This document shows positions 51,201-60,344 of a DNA stretch of 64,000 nt, in pieces (positions within the stretch are counted from its first letter, which is position 1; each line of letters opens with the position of its first letter). Location: assembly GCF_014652895.1 (NCBI RefSeq), contig NZ_BMZR01000005.1, forward strand, positions 62,001 through 126,000, in the 5' to 3' direction. The DNA comes from Psychrobacter glaciei (GTDB taxonomy: Bacteria > Pseudomonadota > Gammaproteobacteria > Pseudomonadales > Moraxellaceae). The translations under genes and the position numbers were made by a program. The notes below the pieces were generated by a model. It saw nothing but the letters and a program-made list of their open reading frames with translations. It was not told where the DNA came from and searched no databases.

Positions 51201-53615
51201 ATGAAAATTAGTGAGCAGTGGCTACGTCAATGGGTAAACCCCAACAATACCAGTGAGCAGTTGGCCGAACAACTCACCATGGCAGGGCTAGAGATTGATG
51301 ATCGCTATGCGGTCGCCCGTGCCTTTAGTGGTGTGGTCGTCGGTGAAGTCGTCAGCGTCGAGCAACATCCAGATGCTGATAAGCTACGCGTCACACAGGT
51401 AAATATCGGTGAAGCTGAGCTGCTACAAATCGTATGCGGTGCGCCTAATGTCACCGTCGGTATGAAAGCACCTGTTGCGACCGTTGGTGCAGTGCTCCCA
51501 AGCGATGACAAGAAAGGCTTTAAAATTAAAAATGGCAACCTACGTGGTGTCGACTCTAACGGTATGCTCTGCGGTGCGTCTGAGATTGATTTAACCGATA
51601 GCATTGATGGTCTTCTTGAGCTACCAGCTGATGCGCCGATTGGTACAGATATCCGTGAATATTTAGGTCTCGATAACCAAATACTGGATATCTCTATCAC
51701 ACCAAACCGTGGTGATTGTTTTAGTGTCCGTGGTATTGCGCGTGAAATATCAGTCATTAACGACTTGCCAATGCAGCTGCCTGAGATTCCTACCAATGTG
51801 GTAGTTACTGATAACGGTGCTGATACTGCTACGCCAGCGGTAACGGTCAGTGCAATTGAAGCGTGCCCGCGTTATTTATTACAATCAATCAGCAGTATTG
51901 ATCGTAGCATTGATACCCCAAAATGGATGCAAGATGCGTTGGTTCAATCAGGACTACGCTCGCACAACTTTTTGGTTGATGTGACCAACTATGTATTGAT
52001 GGAATTGGGTCAACCGCTACATGCTTTTGACGCCGATACCATTGTTGGTGATATCGTGGTTCGTTTGGCACATCCTGCTGAGACCATTACCTTGCTGAAT
52101 GAGCAAACCATTACCTTAACGGGCGATGAGTTGGTGATAGCTGATGATAAAGGCGCTCTTGCTCTTGCTGGTATCATGGGTGGTCAGCGTAGTAGTGTGA
52201 CTGATAGCACGACCAATATTATTGTAGAAAGCGCTTTCTTTGGTCAGCTTGCTATTGCCGCTCGTGCACGCCGTTTTGGTTTGCACACTGATGCTTCACA
52301 ACGCTTTGAGCGTGGGGTAGATTTTGAATTACCAGCGCTGGCACTGGCGCGTGCTGTTGATTTGATTACTAGCGTTACTGGTGGTCAGGCAGGTTTTATA
52401 GTCGAAGCAGAAAATACTGAGCACTTGCCAGCCCGTGCACCAATCACTTTGCCAATCGCTAAAGTTCGTGATGTCATCGGTATTGAGATAGCGCCAGCGG
52501 TTATGGGGCGTATCTTAACCCAATTAGGGTTTGAGGTAGAGCAGCAAGCGGATAGCCTTATCTGCACGCCGCCTTCTTATCGTTTTGATATGAGTATCAA
52601 AGAAGATCTCATCGAAGAAATCGCTCGTATCTATGGCTATGACAATATTCCAAGCGTGTTGCCGCATTTGCAAGTCAGCATGGATTATGATGATACGGCA
52701 GACTTGACGCACGAGATGAAGCTAGCACTGGTCGATAATGGCTATATGGAAGCGATCAGCTTTAGCTTTAGTGACGCAAAAATAGAAGCGTTACTTGATG
52801 ATGAGGCATTAGGAGAAGTATTGGCATTAGCCAATCCTATCTCTAGTGATTTAGCAGTGATGCGCCGTACTTTGCTATCAAGTTTATTGCCTTGTGTACA
52901 ATACAATCTTAATCGTCAGCAGCCACGCGTACGTTTCTTTGAAACAGGTCTTAGCTTTGTTGGTCAAAGTATTAGTGATTTGGTACAAACGCCAAGTATT
53001 GCCTTGGTCGCAGTCGGTGATATTTGGGATGAGCAAGCTTATCAAAACCGTGCGCTAGACTTTTATGACCTTAAGCACGATATCGAGCAACTGCTACCAG
53101 CGCAAATCGATAGCATGCGTATCCGCTACGAGCGTAGTGAGCTTGCCTTCTTACATCCGGGTCAAAGCGCCAAATTATACATCGATGATGCGTATGTCGG
53201 TTGGCTTGGTCAATTGCATCCTAATACGGCCAAACAGCTAGACTTACCGGCTACTTGGGTCGCCCAACTATCCCTTGCACCTTTGCTAACACTGGCTCGT
53301 GAACAGCAGGCGATTACCACGCCAAGTAAATTCCCACAAGTACGCCGCGATATTGCCATCTTAATAGATAGCGAGATCAGTTTACAGGCATTAGAGTCGA
53401 CGATTCGTGCTGCCGCAGGTGAGCTATTGACTGATCTATGGTTATTCGATGTTTACCAAGGTGATAAAGTACCGGCAGGTCAGCGTTCACTGGCATTTGC
53501 GTTAATATGGCAGGATAGATCGCAGACCTTGTCTGATGAAGCTGTGAAAACAGCGACTGACAAGGTGGTACAAGCACTAACTGAGCAACATGCTGCAAAA
53601 CTGCGTGACAGCTAA
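51201..53615 (+). CDS. pheT: Phenylalanine--tRNA ligase beta subunit
   Basis: 804 residues, close to the bacterial norm. The N-terminal tRNA-binding EMAP-like domain (VVVGEVVSVEQHPDADKLRVTQVNIG) is followed by the B3/B4 editing domain, B5 (SYRFDMSIKEDLIEEIARIYGYDNIP) and the C-terminal anticodon-binding fold (SKFPQVRRDIAILID). The subunit edits mischarged Tyr-tRNA(Phe) and binds the anticodon. It lies between pheS and ihfA. Confidence 0.97.
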   Translation: MKISEQWLRQWVNPNNTSEQLAEQLTMAGLEIDDRYAVARAFSGVVVGEVVSVEQHPDADKLRVTQVNIGEAELLQIVCGAPNVTVGMKAPVATVGAVLPSDDKKGFKIKNGNLRGVDSNGMLCGASEIDLTDSIDGLLELPADAPIGTDIREYLGLDNQILDISITPNRGDCFSVRGIAREISVINDLPMQLPEIPTNVVVTDNGADTATPAVTVSAIEACPRYLLQSISSIDRSIDTPKWMQDALVQSGLRSHNFLVDVTNYVLMELGQPLHAFDADTIVGDIVVRLAHPAETITLLNEQTITLTGDELVIADDKGALALAGIMGGQRSSVTDSTTNIIVESAFFGQLAIAARARRFGLHTDASQRFERGVDFELPALALARAVDLITSVTGGQAGFIVEAENTEHLPARAPITLPIAKVRDVIGIEIAPAVMGRILTQLGFEVEQQADSLICTPPSYRFDMSIKEDLIEEIARIYGYDNIPSVLPHLQVSMDYDDTADLTHEMKLALVDNGYMEAISFSFSDAKIEALLDDEALGEVLALANPISSDLAVMRRTLLSSLLPCVQYNLNRQQPRVRFFETGLSFVGQSISDLVQTPSIALVAVGDIWDEQAYQNRALDFYDLKHDIEQLLPAQIDSMRIRYERSELAFLHPGQSAKLYIDDAYVGWLGQLHPNTAKQLDLPATWVAQLSLAPLLTLAREQQAITTPSKFPQVRRDIAILIDSEISLQALESTIRAAAGELLTDLWLFDVYQGDKVPAGQRSLAFALIWQDRSQTLSDEAVKTATDKVVQALTEQHAAKLRDS

Positions 53616-53860
53616 CACACAACATTCATAATAGCCTATGCTCTGTAGCCTTTCTTGTTATGAGGCTATAGAGCATTGCTATTTATAAAGATTGTTATCT
53701 TAGATAAAATTTTATAAAAAAAGTTAAGTGGTTATTATCAAAGGATTTTAATTCAGACTTTATTAAAAGAATAACAAAAAACCTTTATACTAACTAAGCT
53801 TAACCCTCATACCGCTAAACCATGATATTCGACATCACGACATAGCATAGGAGTCGTACT

Positions 53861-54160
53861 GTGAGCACCTTAACCAAATCTGACATGATTGAGCATTTGA
53901 TGAGTCATCTTAACCTGACACGCCAAGAAGGCCGCTGTTTGGTAGAGAATTTTTTTGATGAGTTGTCAGAGAGTTTGATTGATGGCAACGAGGTCAAGCT
54001 TTCAGGCTTTGGCAACTTCGAGCTTAAAGATAAAAGCAGCCGTCCAGGACGCAACCCTAAGACAGGAGAGCCCGTGGCTGTATCAGCACGCCGTGTGGTC
54101 ACCTTTAAAACGGGGCAAAAATTTCGTCAACAGGTTGATGAGCGTCTATTTGATGAATAG
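53861..54160 (+). CDS. ihfA: Integration host factor subunit alpha
   Basis: 99 residues, the normal length. [58 protein letters not shown] is the DNABII fold with the proline-tipped arm that bends DNA. Starts at GTG 53861 with ATAGGAG upstream. It is in its usual place after pheST. Confidence 0.96.
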   Translation: MSTLTKSDMIEHLMSHLNLTRQEGRCLVENFFDELSESLIDGNEVKLSGFGNFELKDKSSRPGRNPKTGEPVAVSARRVVTFKTGQKFRQQVDERLFDE

Positions 54161-54319
54161 CTGTCACTCATCTCTATAAAATTCTGACCAGTGAAAGATC
54201 TTATAATGTCGCGATGATTTTTCAGGATCAGTGTGCGTTGTCTATAGCTGTCAATGCAAAGTGTGACAACAAGCATTAAATCTTCTAGCCCGTTATCAAA
54301 TATATTAAATAATAGGCAT

Positions 54320-54350
54320 AAAAAAAGAGAGCATAGGCTCTCTTTTTTTT
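54320..54350. terminator. Bidirectional terminator between ihfA and the acidic lipoprotein gene
   Basis: AAAAAAAGAGAGC, ATAG, GCTCTCTTTTTTTT: symmetrical hairpin between convergent genes. Confidence 0.9.
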
Positions 54351-54383
54351 ACTACAGTATATCTATCGTTGGATACGATAAAA

Positions 54384-54740
54384 TTACTGAGCTGGTTCTT
54401 CAACAACAACTTCGTCAGATGCTGCAACAGCAGTATCAGTTTCGCTAGCCATATCTACGCTAGTAGTAGTACCGTCTACAGGAACTTCAGCGTCCATTTC
54501 GTCAGTAGCAGTTGCAGCTTGTGCATCAGCGATATCAGCTTCAGCGCCGGCAACAGCAGCGTCAGCATCAGCAGTCATTTCGCCTTCAGCAGCAGCTTCG
54601 TTTAGCTCTTCTGAAGCGTCTTGCACTTCTTCTTGCGCGTCAGATAAATCTTCAGCAGCGTTTTCTTTGTTGCTGTCACAGGCAGTTAGGCCCATAGTTG
54701 CAGTCATGATACCAGCTAGAGCAAGTAATTTAAGTTTCAT
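54384..54740 (-). CDS. Small acidic lipoprotein, low complexity
   Basis: 118 residues. The ATG at 54738-54740 has GGAGAAAACC upstream. It carries a signal peptide with the lipobox MGLTAC (Cys21). The mature part is almost entirely Ala, Glu, Asp, Thr and Val (EDLSDAQEEVQDASEELNEAAAEGEMTADADAAVAGAEADIADAQ). It should be lipidated by Lgt and probably extends as a helix or disordered chain on the envelope. I do not recognise a family beyond the general type. Function unknown. Confidence 0.8.
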   Translation of the reverse strand: MKLKLLALAGIMTATMGLTACDSNKENAAEDLSDAQEEVQDASEELNEAAAEGEMTADADAAVAGAEADIADAQAATATDEMDAEVPVDGTTTSVDMASETDTAVAASDEVVVEEPAQ

Positions 54741-55251
54741 AAGGTTTTCTCCGGGAAAATGAAATGAGCAGTAGCAGCAGCAAAGGTTGAATGTCCGAGA
54801 TGTCTCAGAATTCAACTAGTCTTAGTCACAGCTACTCAGCTTCCACGCATTCTATATGTTTTCTTTTCAAATGAAAAGACCCTGTACAATTGAGTAACAA
54901 TAAAATTGTAAAAAGTATTTTACATAGCTTATCTAATATAATTTTTAATACAACAACCTCAATTAATCGACGTATAATTAATGCAAATCGAGCCATTTTC
55001 GTAACCAATTGGCGAACATTATGGTGTGGCGTTTCCATTTAACTAGATTCTATTAGACAAGTTTTACTAAATAAAGCAGGTAACAGGTTAATTGCTTATT
55101 AGAATGGAAGGATAATCAAAGACTAGAAAAACAGCGGGTAGGTGAGGCATCTATTAAGCATGATTAATAGCAAATCGAGTCAACAATTAAACAATATAAA
55201 TAACTACCCATGCGCATGGCAGGGTGTATCGTATGTTTCGGGAGTAAGAAT
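54741..55251. other. Divergent spacer, lipoprotein and metallopeptidase
   Basis: About 510 bp, AT-rich. It presumably contains promoters for both genes. A minus-strand open frame at 54832-55038 has no convincing protein character. Confidence 0.4.
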
Positions 55252-56139
55252 ATGAAATGGCAAGGCAGACGAGGTAGCTCTAACGTACGCACGAGTAGCG
55301 GTGGTGGCAAAATGATTGGCGGTGGTATCGGCGGTATTATTATCGCGGGTATTTTGTGGTTAGTATTTGGCGTTAACCCCATGACCGCTTTACAAACGGG
55401 CCAAGTAGTAGCAGGTGGCGGTAGCAATACTTCAACCGAGCCGGCGACCAGTGACGATCGTGATACGCAGTTTGTAAAAGTAGTGCTAGCCGACACAGAA
55501 GAAGTGTGGCATCAAATATTTAATGAAGGTGGTAGTACTTATCAAGAGCCGTCATTGATACTCTTTAATGGACAAGTCAGCTCGGCTTGCGGTAGTGCCA
55601 GCTCTGCAACGGGTCCATTCTATTGTCCAGGAGACCAGACGGTCTATCTAGATACTTCTTTCTTTGTAGAAATGCGGCAAAACCTTGGTATTACAGGTGA
55701 TCAACAAGGATCAGGTAATGGCGAAAACCAAGGAAAAGCGGGAGATTTTGCGCAAGCTTATGTGATCTCGCATGAAGTTGGTCATCATGTGCAGACGCTA
55801 TTGGGTATTAGCCAACAGGTTAATGAAGCTCGTCAGCAAGTGACGCGTGCAGAAGCCAATAAGCTCTCCGTATTACAAGAGCTACAAGCTGATTGCTTCG
55901 CGGGTGTATGGGCGCAGCGTAATCAAGAACGTGTCCAGTTTTTAGAAGCGGGCGATATAGATGAAGCCATCAATGCAGCCAGCCAAATTGGTGACGATCG
56001 TTTGGCGCGTGCGAGTGGAGGCGCGGTAGTCCCTGACAACTTTACCCATGGTACCAGTCAGCAGCGTGTCCAATGGTTCACTCGTGGTTTGGAGAGCGGC
56101 AATGTGCAGACCTGTGATACTTTTAGTGGGGCGTTATAG
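55252..56139 (+). CDS. Neutral zinc metallopeptidase (YpfJ family)
   Basis: 295 residues from ATG 55252 (GGGAGTAAGA upstream). A short basic N-terminus MKWQGRRGSSNVRT precedes a glycine-rich membrane helix (GGIGGIIIAGILWLVFGV, 23-40). The zinc motif HEVGH is at 174-178 within AYVISHEVGHHVQTLLG. LQADCFAGVWA, with the downstream acidic ligand, matches the YpfJ/zinc_peptidase family. It is probably anchored in the inner membrane facing the periplasm. Substrate unknown. Confidence 0.9.
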   Translation: MKWQGRRGSSNVRTSSGGGKMIGGGIGGIIIAGILWLVFGVNPMTALQTGQVVAGGGSNTSTEPATSDDRDTQFVKVVLADTEEVWHQIFNEGGSTYQEPSLILFNGQVSSACGSASSATGPFYCPGDQTVYLDTSFFVEMRQNLGITGDQQGSGNGENQGKAGDFAQAYVISHEVGHHVQTLLGISQQVNEARQQVTRAEANKLSVLQELQADCFAGVWAQRNQERVQFLEAGDIDEAINAASQIGDDRLARASGGAVVPDNFTHGTSQQRVQWFTRGLESGNVQTCDTFSGAL

Positions 56140-56178
56140 ACGCACTGGCTTTTGACCAATAAACCAAATGCTAAACAC

Positions 56179-56211
56179 AAAAAAGCCTGCAATTGATTGC
56201 AGGCTTTTTTT
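56179..56211. terminator. Bidirectional terminator after the metallopeptidase gene
   Basis: AAAAAAGCCTGCAAT, TG, ATTGCAGGCTTTTTTT: a very strong perfect hairpin between convergent genes. Confidence 0.93.
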
Positions 56212-56275
56212 GTCTTAAAACATTCTAGGCAGAGTTATGCGTATACAGAATAAAAGCAGTTAACCTAATTAGAGA

Positions 56276-56515
56276 TTATCTGCTGTTATTTAGAATATAA
56301 GCACCAGCACCGCCTATTGCAGCACCACCAAGTGCGCCACGAGCGATGTCTTTGCTATCGCCGCCACTTTTAATAAGTGCACCAGCAGCAGCGCCAGCAG
56401 CAGCACCTTTAGTCGTGTTGCTTAAGCCACTGGTATATCCAGTGTTAGCACAACCACTCATGATAAGAGCAGAACTAGTGATTGCCGTCATTACGATTGT
56501 TTTAGCAAATTTCAT
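56276..56515 (-). CDS. Glycine-zipper lipoprotein
   Basis: 79 residues. A signal peptide ends in lipobox LIMSGC (Cys22), followed by GAAAGAAAGALIKSGGDSKDIARGALGGAAIGGAGAYILN, a glycine-zipper repeat that can insert into or pack against membranes, as in the outer-membrane lipoproteins of the Rick_17kDa/OmpA-glycine-zipper group. Role unknown. Lgt substrate by inference. Confidence 0.85.
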   Translation of the reverse strand: MKFAKTIVMTAITSSALIMSGCANTGYTSGLSNTTKGAAAGAAAGALIKSGGDSKDIARGALGGAAIGGAGAYILNNSR

Positions 56516-56753
56516 ATGATTACCTATAGATTCATCAAGTTTAAAATACCAGATCCTTAAAAGAAGGCGTCCAGATTATTTTCAAATATATTCCTACTAT
56601 CTATCATGATAGTCGGTTGCTAATCATATAGTCGTAGTAAAAACGCTAATCTTTGCAAACACGATGTAAGCGATGTTGCCACACTGTGTCATAGGCAGTA
56701 CCTACAGCTTATATTGAATAGCAAATTTCTAATCATTAGATAATGGATATTTC

Positions 56754-56915
56754 AGGGCGTGTCCTCATTTTAAAAATGGTGATAGAAATGAGATAAATTG
56801 CAGTCAAACAAGGAAAATAGCGCAGTTAATATCTTGATATTACCCAGCTGTTTGACGAAGTTTAGCCATTTTTAGCCCATTTAGATATTCATCGATTGAA
56901 TTGAGGACACGCCCT
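56754..56915. mobile_element. 162-bp MITE-like element, copy 2
   Basis: Ends AGGGCGTGTCCTCA and its exact complement. It aligns without gaps to copy 1 (8377-8538), the left third being nearly identical. It is located upstream of the glycine-zipper gene and just past the rho terminator. Confidence 0.85.
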
Positions 56916-56926
56916 AGTATTGTAAA

Positions 56927-56953
56927 TAAAAAAGACCACCTATTGGTGGTCTT
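56927..56953 (-). terminator. Terminator after rho
   Basis: On the minus strand AAGACCACC, AATA, GGTGGTCTT followed by TTTTATTT; 45 bp past the rho stop. Confidence 0.9.
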
Positions 56954-56997
56954 AATATTGAATCAAAGCTAAATACATCTGACAAGATAATCGGAAA

Positions 56998-58266
56998 TTA
57001 GTTTTGCGATTTACGTTTCATTTGCTCAAAGAACTCATCATTGGTCTTCGCTTCTTTTAATCGATCCAATAAGAATTCAGTGGCTTGCACGCCATCCATC
57101 GGCTGTAGCAATTTGCGTAGAATCCAAACTTTGCGCAATTTATCTTCATCAAGCAGGCGCTCTTCGCGGCGAGTGCCAGATTTTTTGATATTAATCGCAG
57201 GGAAGACGCGTTTTTCAGCCAAATCACGCTCAAGCGTAATCTCTTGGTTACCGGTACCTTTAAATTCTTCAAAGATAACGCTGTCCATCTTACTACCAGT
57301 ATCGATAAGGGCGCTGGCAATAATCGTCAAGCTACCACCTTCTTCAACATTACGCGCGGCACCGAAGAAACGTTTTGGACGTTCCAATGCATTGGCATCC
57401 AGACCACCGGTCAATACTTTACCCGATGAAGGAATAACGGTGTTGTAGGCACGGGCGAGACGAGTAATAGAATCCAATAGGATAACCACGTCTTGCTTGT
57501 GCTCAACCAAACGCTTGGCTTTTTCGATGACCATTTCGGCAACCTGTACATGGCGCTGAGGTGGCTCATCAAAGGTCGAAGCAACCACTTCACCGCGTAC
57601 CGTACGTACCATCTCGGTGACTTCTTCTGGACGCTCATCGATCAGTAGCACGATTAGATAGCACTCAGGATTGTTACGAGTGATGGATTGGGCAATGGTC
57701 TGTAGCAACATTGTTTTACCGGCTTTTGGCGGTGCGACAATAATAGAGCGCTGACCTTTACCAATCGGAGCAATCAGGTCGATGATACGACCCGTCAAAT
57801 CTTCAGTAGTACCGTTACCTAGCTCGAGCTTTAATTGCTCGGTTGGGAATAGGGGAGTCAAGTTCTCGAAGATAAGCTTATGACGTGAGCGATCTGGGGT
57901 ATCAAAGTTGATTTCACCAACTTTCAATAGCGCAAAATAACGCTCAGAATCTTTTGGCGGGCGAATGGTGCCAGCGATACTATCGCCAGTCTTTAGGCTA
58001 AAGCGACGAATTTGGCTGGGGCTGACATAGATATCATCAGGGCCTGCTAAATAAGAGCCTTCTGAGGAGCGTAAAAAACCAAAACCATCAGGGAGAACCT
58101 CAAGTACACCATCACCGTAGATGGCTTCACCGTTACGAGCATGGGTTTTTAGGATAGCAAAGATGATATCTTGTTTACGGCTACGCGCCATATTATCAAG
58201 ACCCATTTCTTTGGCGATGGCCAATAGCTCGGCGATTGAGTTTTTCTTTAATTCAGTTAGATTCAT
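56998..58266 (-). CDS. rho: Transcription termination factor Rho
   Basis: 422 residues, standard length. N-terminal RNA-binding domain with cold-shock-like fold ([21 protein letters not shown]), P-loop PPKAGKT at 179-185, [12 protein letters not shown], the Q loop/R loop segment [25 protein letters not shown] and arginine finger region [12 protein letters not shown]. Hexameric RNA helicase that ends transcription. A long untranslated leader (over 400 bp of gap) might serve Rho autoregulation. Confidence 0.98.
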   Translation of the reverse strand: MNLTELKKNSIAELLAIAKEMGLDNMARSRKQDIIFAILKTHARNGEAIYGDGVLEVLPDGFGFLRSSEGSYLAGPDDIYVSPSQIRRFSLKTGDSIAGTIRPPKDSERYFALLKVGEINFDTPDRSRHKLIFENLTPLFPTEQLKLELGNGTTEDLTGRIIDLIAPIGKGQRSIIVAPPKAGKTMLLQTIAQSITRNNPECYLIVLLIDERPEEVTEMVRTVRGEVVASTFDEPPQRHVQVAEMVIEKAKRLVEHKQDVVILLDSITRLARAYNTVIPSSGKVLTGGLDANALERPKRFFGAARNVEEGGSLTIIASALIDTGSKMDSVIFEEFKGTGNQEITLERDLAEKRVFPAINIKKSGTRREERLLDEDKLRKVWILRKLLQPMDGVQATEFLLDRLKEAKTNDEFFEQMKRKSQN

Positions 58267-58703
58267 AGATAGGTCATTAGCAATTGGTCAGATGAGAGAT
58301 GCCATTAGCAGCACGAATCACGATATTGATTAAAACAACGATTGTAGGGCGATAGAGGGTGTGGGCACAGAGCTGGATTTATGTAGTAAAAATTTTATGT
58401 GTCAGCTTACGTACGCGTTGCGAGTTTTGCTGCAAGGTCATAAGAAATGAAGATAAAGAAGGCCACATAAGAGTCTGCGTCAAAAACTCAGTATCAGTAA
58501 TTGTGTTTAGTCATTTCGTTCAGTAATGGTGTTTATAATGACGATTGTGTTTTTGTTGATAAACACGAGGAGAATAGCGACAAGATACTTAGGAAAACCG
58601 TTAGTTTTCTCTTGTCAGCAGACTATACGGTTTTCATAATGGCATTGTCAATAATTTTTGCTAAAAAAGTCATATAATTGCGGTTTTTGCATAAAAAACA
58701 AGC
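58267..58703 (-). other. Upstream region of rho
   Basis: About 440 bp without a gene. rho leaders in other bacteria carry rut-like autoregulatory sequence; I cannot recognise a defined site here. Confidence 0.35.
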
Positions 58704-58739
58704 AAAAAAGCCATTACCTATACAAGATAATGGCTTTTT
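58704..58739. terminator. Terminator after trxA
   Basis: AAAAAAGCCATTA and TAATGGCTTTTT surround an 11-base loop; lies about 60 bp past the trxA stop on the minus strand. Confidence 0.88.
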
Positions 58740-58801
58740 CGATTAATCTGGCTTTCTGTGCATTTGCTAGTACTTAAATGAGTTAAAACCAGCAGTATCA
58801 C

Positions 58802-59128
58802 TTATAGATGTTTATCTATTACTTTAGCCAATTCAGCTTTTGGTTGTAAACCCATTACTGAGTCAACTTTTTCGCCATCTTTGAATACAAATAGCGTTGG
58901 GATGTTACGAATACCAAAACGGCTGGCTGCTTGTGGGTTGTTATCAACATCAACTTTGACGATTTTGATTTTGCCTTGATACTCAGATGCTAGGTCTTCT
59001 AGAATAGGGGCAATTGCTTTACAAGGACCACACCACGTTGCCCAAAAATCTACCAATACTGGTACATCTGATTGTAGGACGTCTTGGTCAAAATTTGCAT
59101 CGGTGGTGTTAACAATAAGGTCTGACAT
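58802..59128 (-). CDS. trxA: Thioredoxin
   Basis: 108 residues. Active site WCGPCK with C33 and C36, the buried Asp in PVLVDFWA and the cis-proline in [11 protein letters not shown]. General cytoplasmic disulfide reductant. It is upstream of rho on the same strand, the trxA-rho order widely seen in gammaproteobacteria, but separated by a terminator. Confidence 0.97.
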   Translation of the reverse strand: MSDLIVNTTDANFDQDVLQSDVPVLVDFWATWCGPCKAIAPILEDLASEYQGKIKIVKVDVDNNPQAASRFGIRNIPTLFVFKDGEKVDSVMGLQPKAELAKVIDKHL

Positions 59129-59537
59129 AGTTTTTCTCTCTTGTTTTATTATTTCTATCGCTACTCATCGACATGCATATTGGTTTAATAATAGATTGGT
59201 CAGTAGCTAAAGAAGCGTTAAGAAGTGGTGAAAATGTGCCATTATATTAACATGTTTGCCCAGATTTGACAGATACAGGCTGGTTAAATTGCTCAACAAT
59301 TACTATTAGCACAATAAATCAACACATAACGATACAAGTACTGTTTTACCTGTCACCTTTGCCATCTATTGTCGTTTTAGCTCTGTGCTCGAACATGGTT
59401 CTCATGGTCTGGTTCAGTTTCAACTTTTAGCAATAAACTTTATGTCGATAGGTCATTTTAGATGCGATCTTCGGCTTAGCATTTTTAATGCACGACAGTA
59501 TTTATTCTCAAGCTCAACAATATAAGTAGCTTCTTTT
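59129..59537. other. Divergent spacer between trxA and the pseudouridine synthase gene
   Basis: About 410 bp, AT-rich; presumably promoters. Nothing else recognisable. Confidence 0.35.
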
Positions 59538-60251
59538 ATGCCTTTTACTGATGAAAAAATTCTAACCCTTAACGCCCAAGAAAGTGCCTATCCGCTTGAG
59601 TTCTTCAAAGCGTTCGCGAAAGACGTTACCGTTTACGAGGATGACGATATCTGGGTGGTCGACAAGCCAGCAGGACTGCTGAGTGTCGATGGCAAAACGC
59701 TAAAGGTGAGTTTGCTGGCGCGACTAGAGCGTGCCAATCCTGCGGTTAAATTGATTCACCGACTGGATATGGATACCTCTGGTTTATTGATTTTTGCAAA
59801 AAATGCCGCTGCGCAAACCAATATCAGTAAACAGTTCATTGAACGTCTGCCGCAAAAAAAGTATCAAGCACGGGTTTTTGGCGCATGGGAGAGCGTGGGT
59901 GCAAAAGGCAAAATCTCAGTGCCAGTACGCTATGAGCCAAGCACCAAACCGCGCCACATCGTTGACCACGACTGGTCAAAGCACGCGCTAACCTTGTATG
60001 AAGTGCTTGCGCATGAAGACTGCAACGGTCAAACGGTCACGCGCGTGATGCTAAAGCCAGTCACTGGGCGCAGTCATCAGTTGCGCGTCCATATGGTGCA
60101 CGTCGGTCACGTCATGATAGGCGACCCCATTTATGCTGAAGGGAATGCATTGACAATTGCGCCACGGCTCAATCTGCATGCCCAGCAACTGCGTCTCAAA
60201 CATCCGGTACTAGGTGCGTGGATGGACTGGGAGAGTCCCAGCCCTTTTTAA
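59538..60251 (+). CDS. RluA-family pseudouridine synthase
   Basis: 237 residues. VYEDDDIWVVDKPAGLLSV and the catalytic motif HRLDMDTSGLL, with D77 as the nucleophile, then GRSHQLRVHMVHVGHVMIGDPIYAEG, place it in the RluA/RluD group. It lacks the S4 domain found in RluC/RluD, so it is closest in architecture to RluA (23S U746 and tRNA U32). The specific target is inferred. Confidence 0.88.
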   Translation: MPFTDEKILTLNAQESAYPLEFFKAFAKDVTVYEDDDIWVVDKPAGLLSVDGKTLKVSLLARLERANPAVKLIHRLDMDTSGLLIFAKNAAAQTNISKQFIERLPQKKYQARVFGAWESVGAKGKISVPVRYEPSTKPRHIVDHDWSKHALTLYEVLAHEDCNGQTVTRVMLKPVTGRSHQLRVHMVHVGHVMIGDPIYAEGNALTIAPRLNLHAQQLRLKHPVLGAWMDWESPSPF

Positions 60252-60344
60252 GGTGTCGGCTTTGCGTTATAGGTTGTTTAAACATTATTACCAATATTGT
60301 GTTATGGGATAAAAAGTAAGTAAGCTAACTATAGGGATAAAATT

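Noticed and set aside
54832-55038. 68-codon hydrophobic minus-strand ORF
   Set aside because: AT-rich intergenic DNA gives hydrophobic codons by chance; no start signal or homology recognised.
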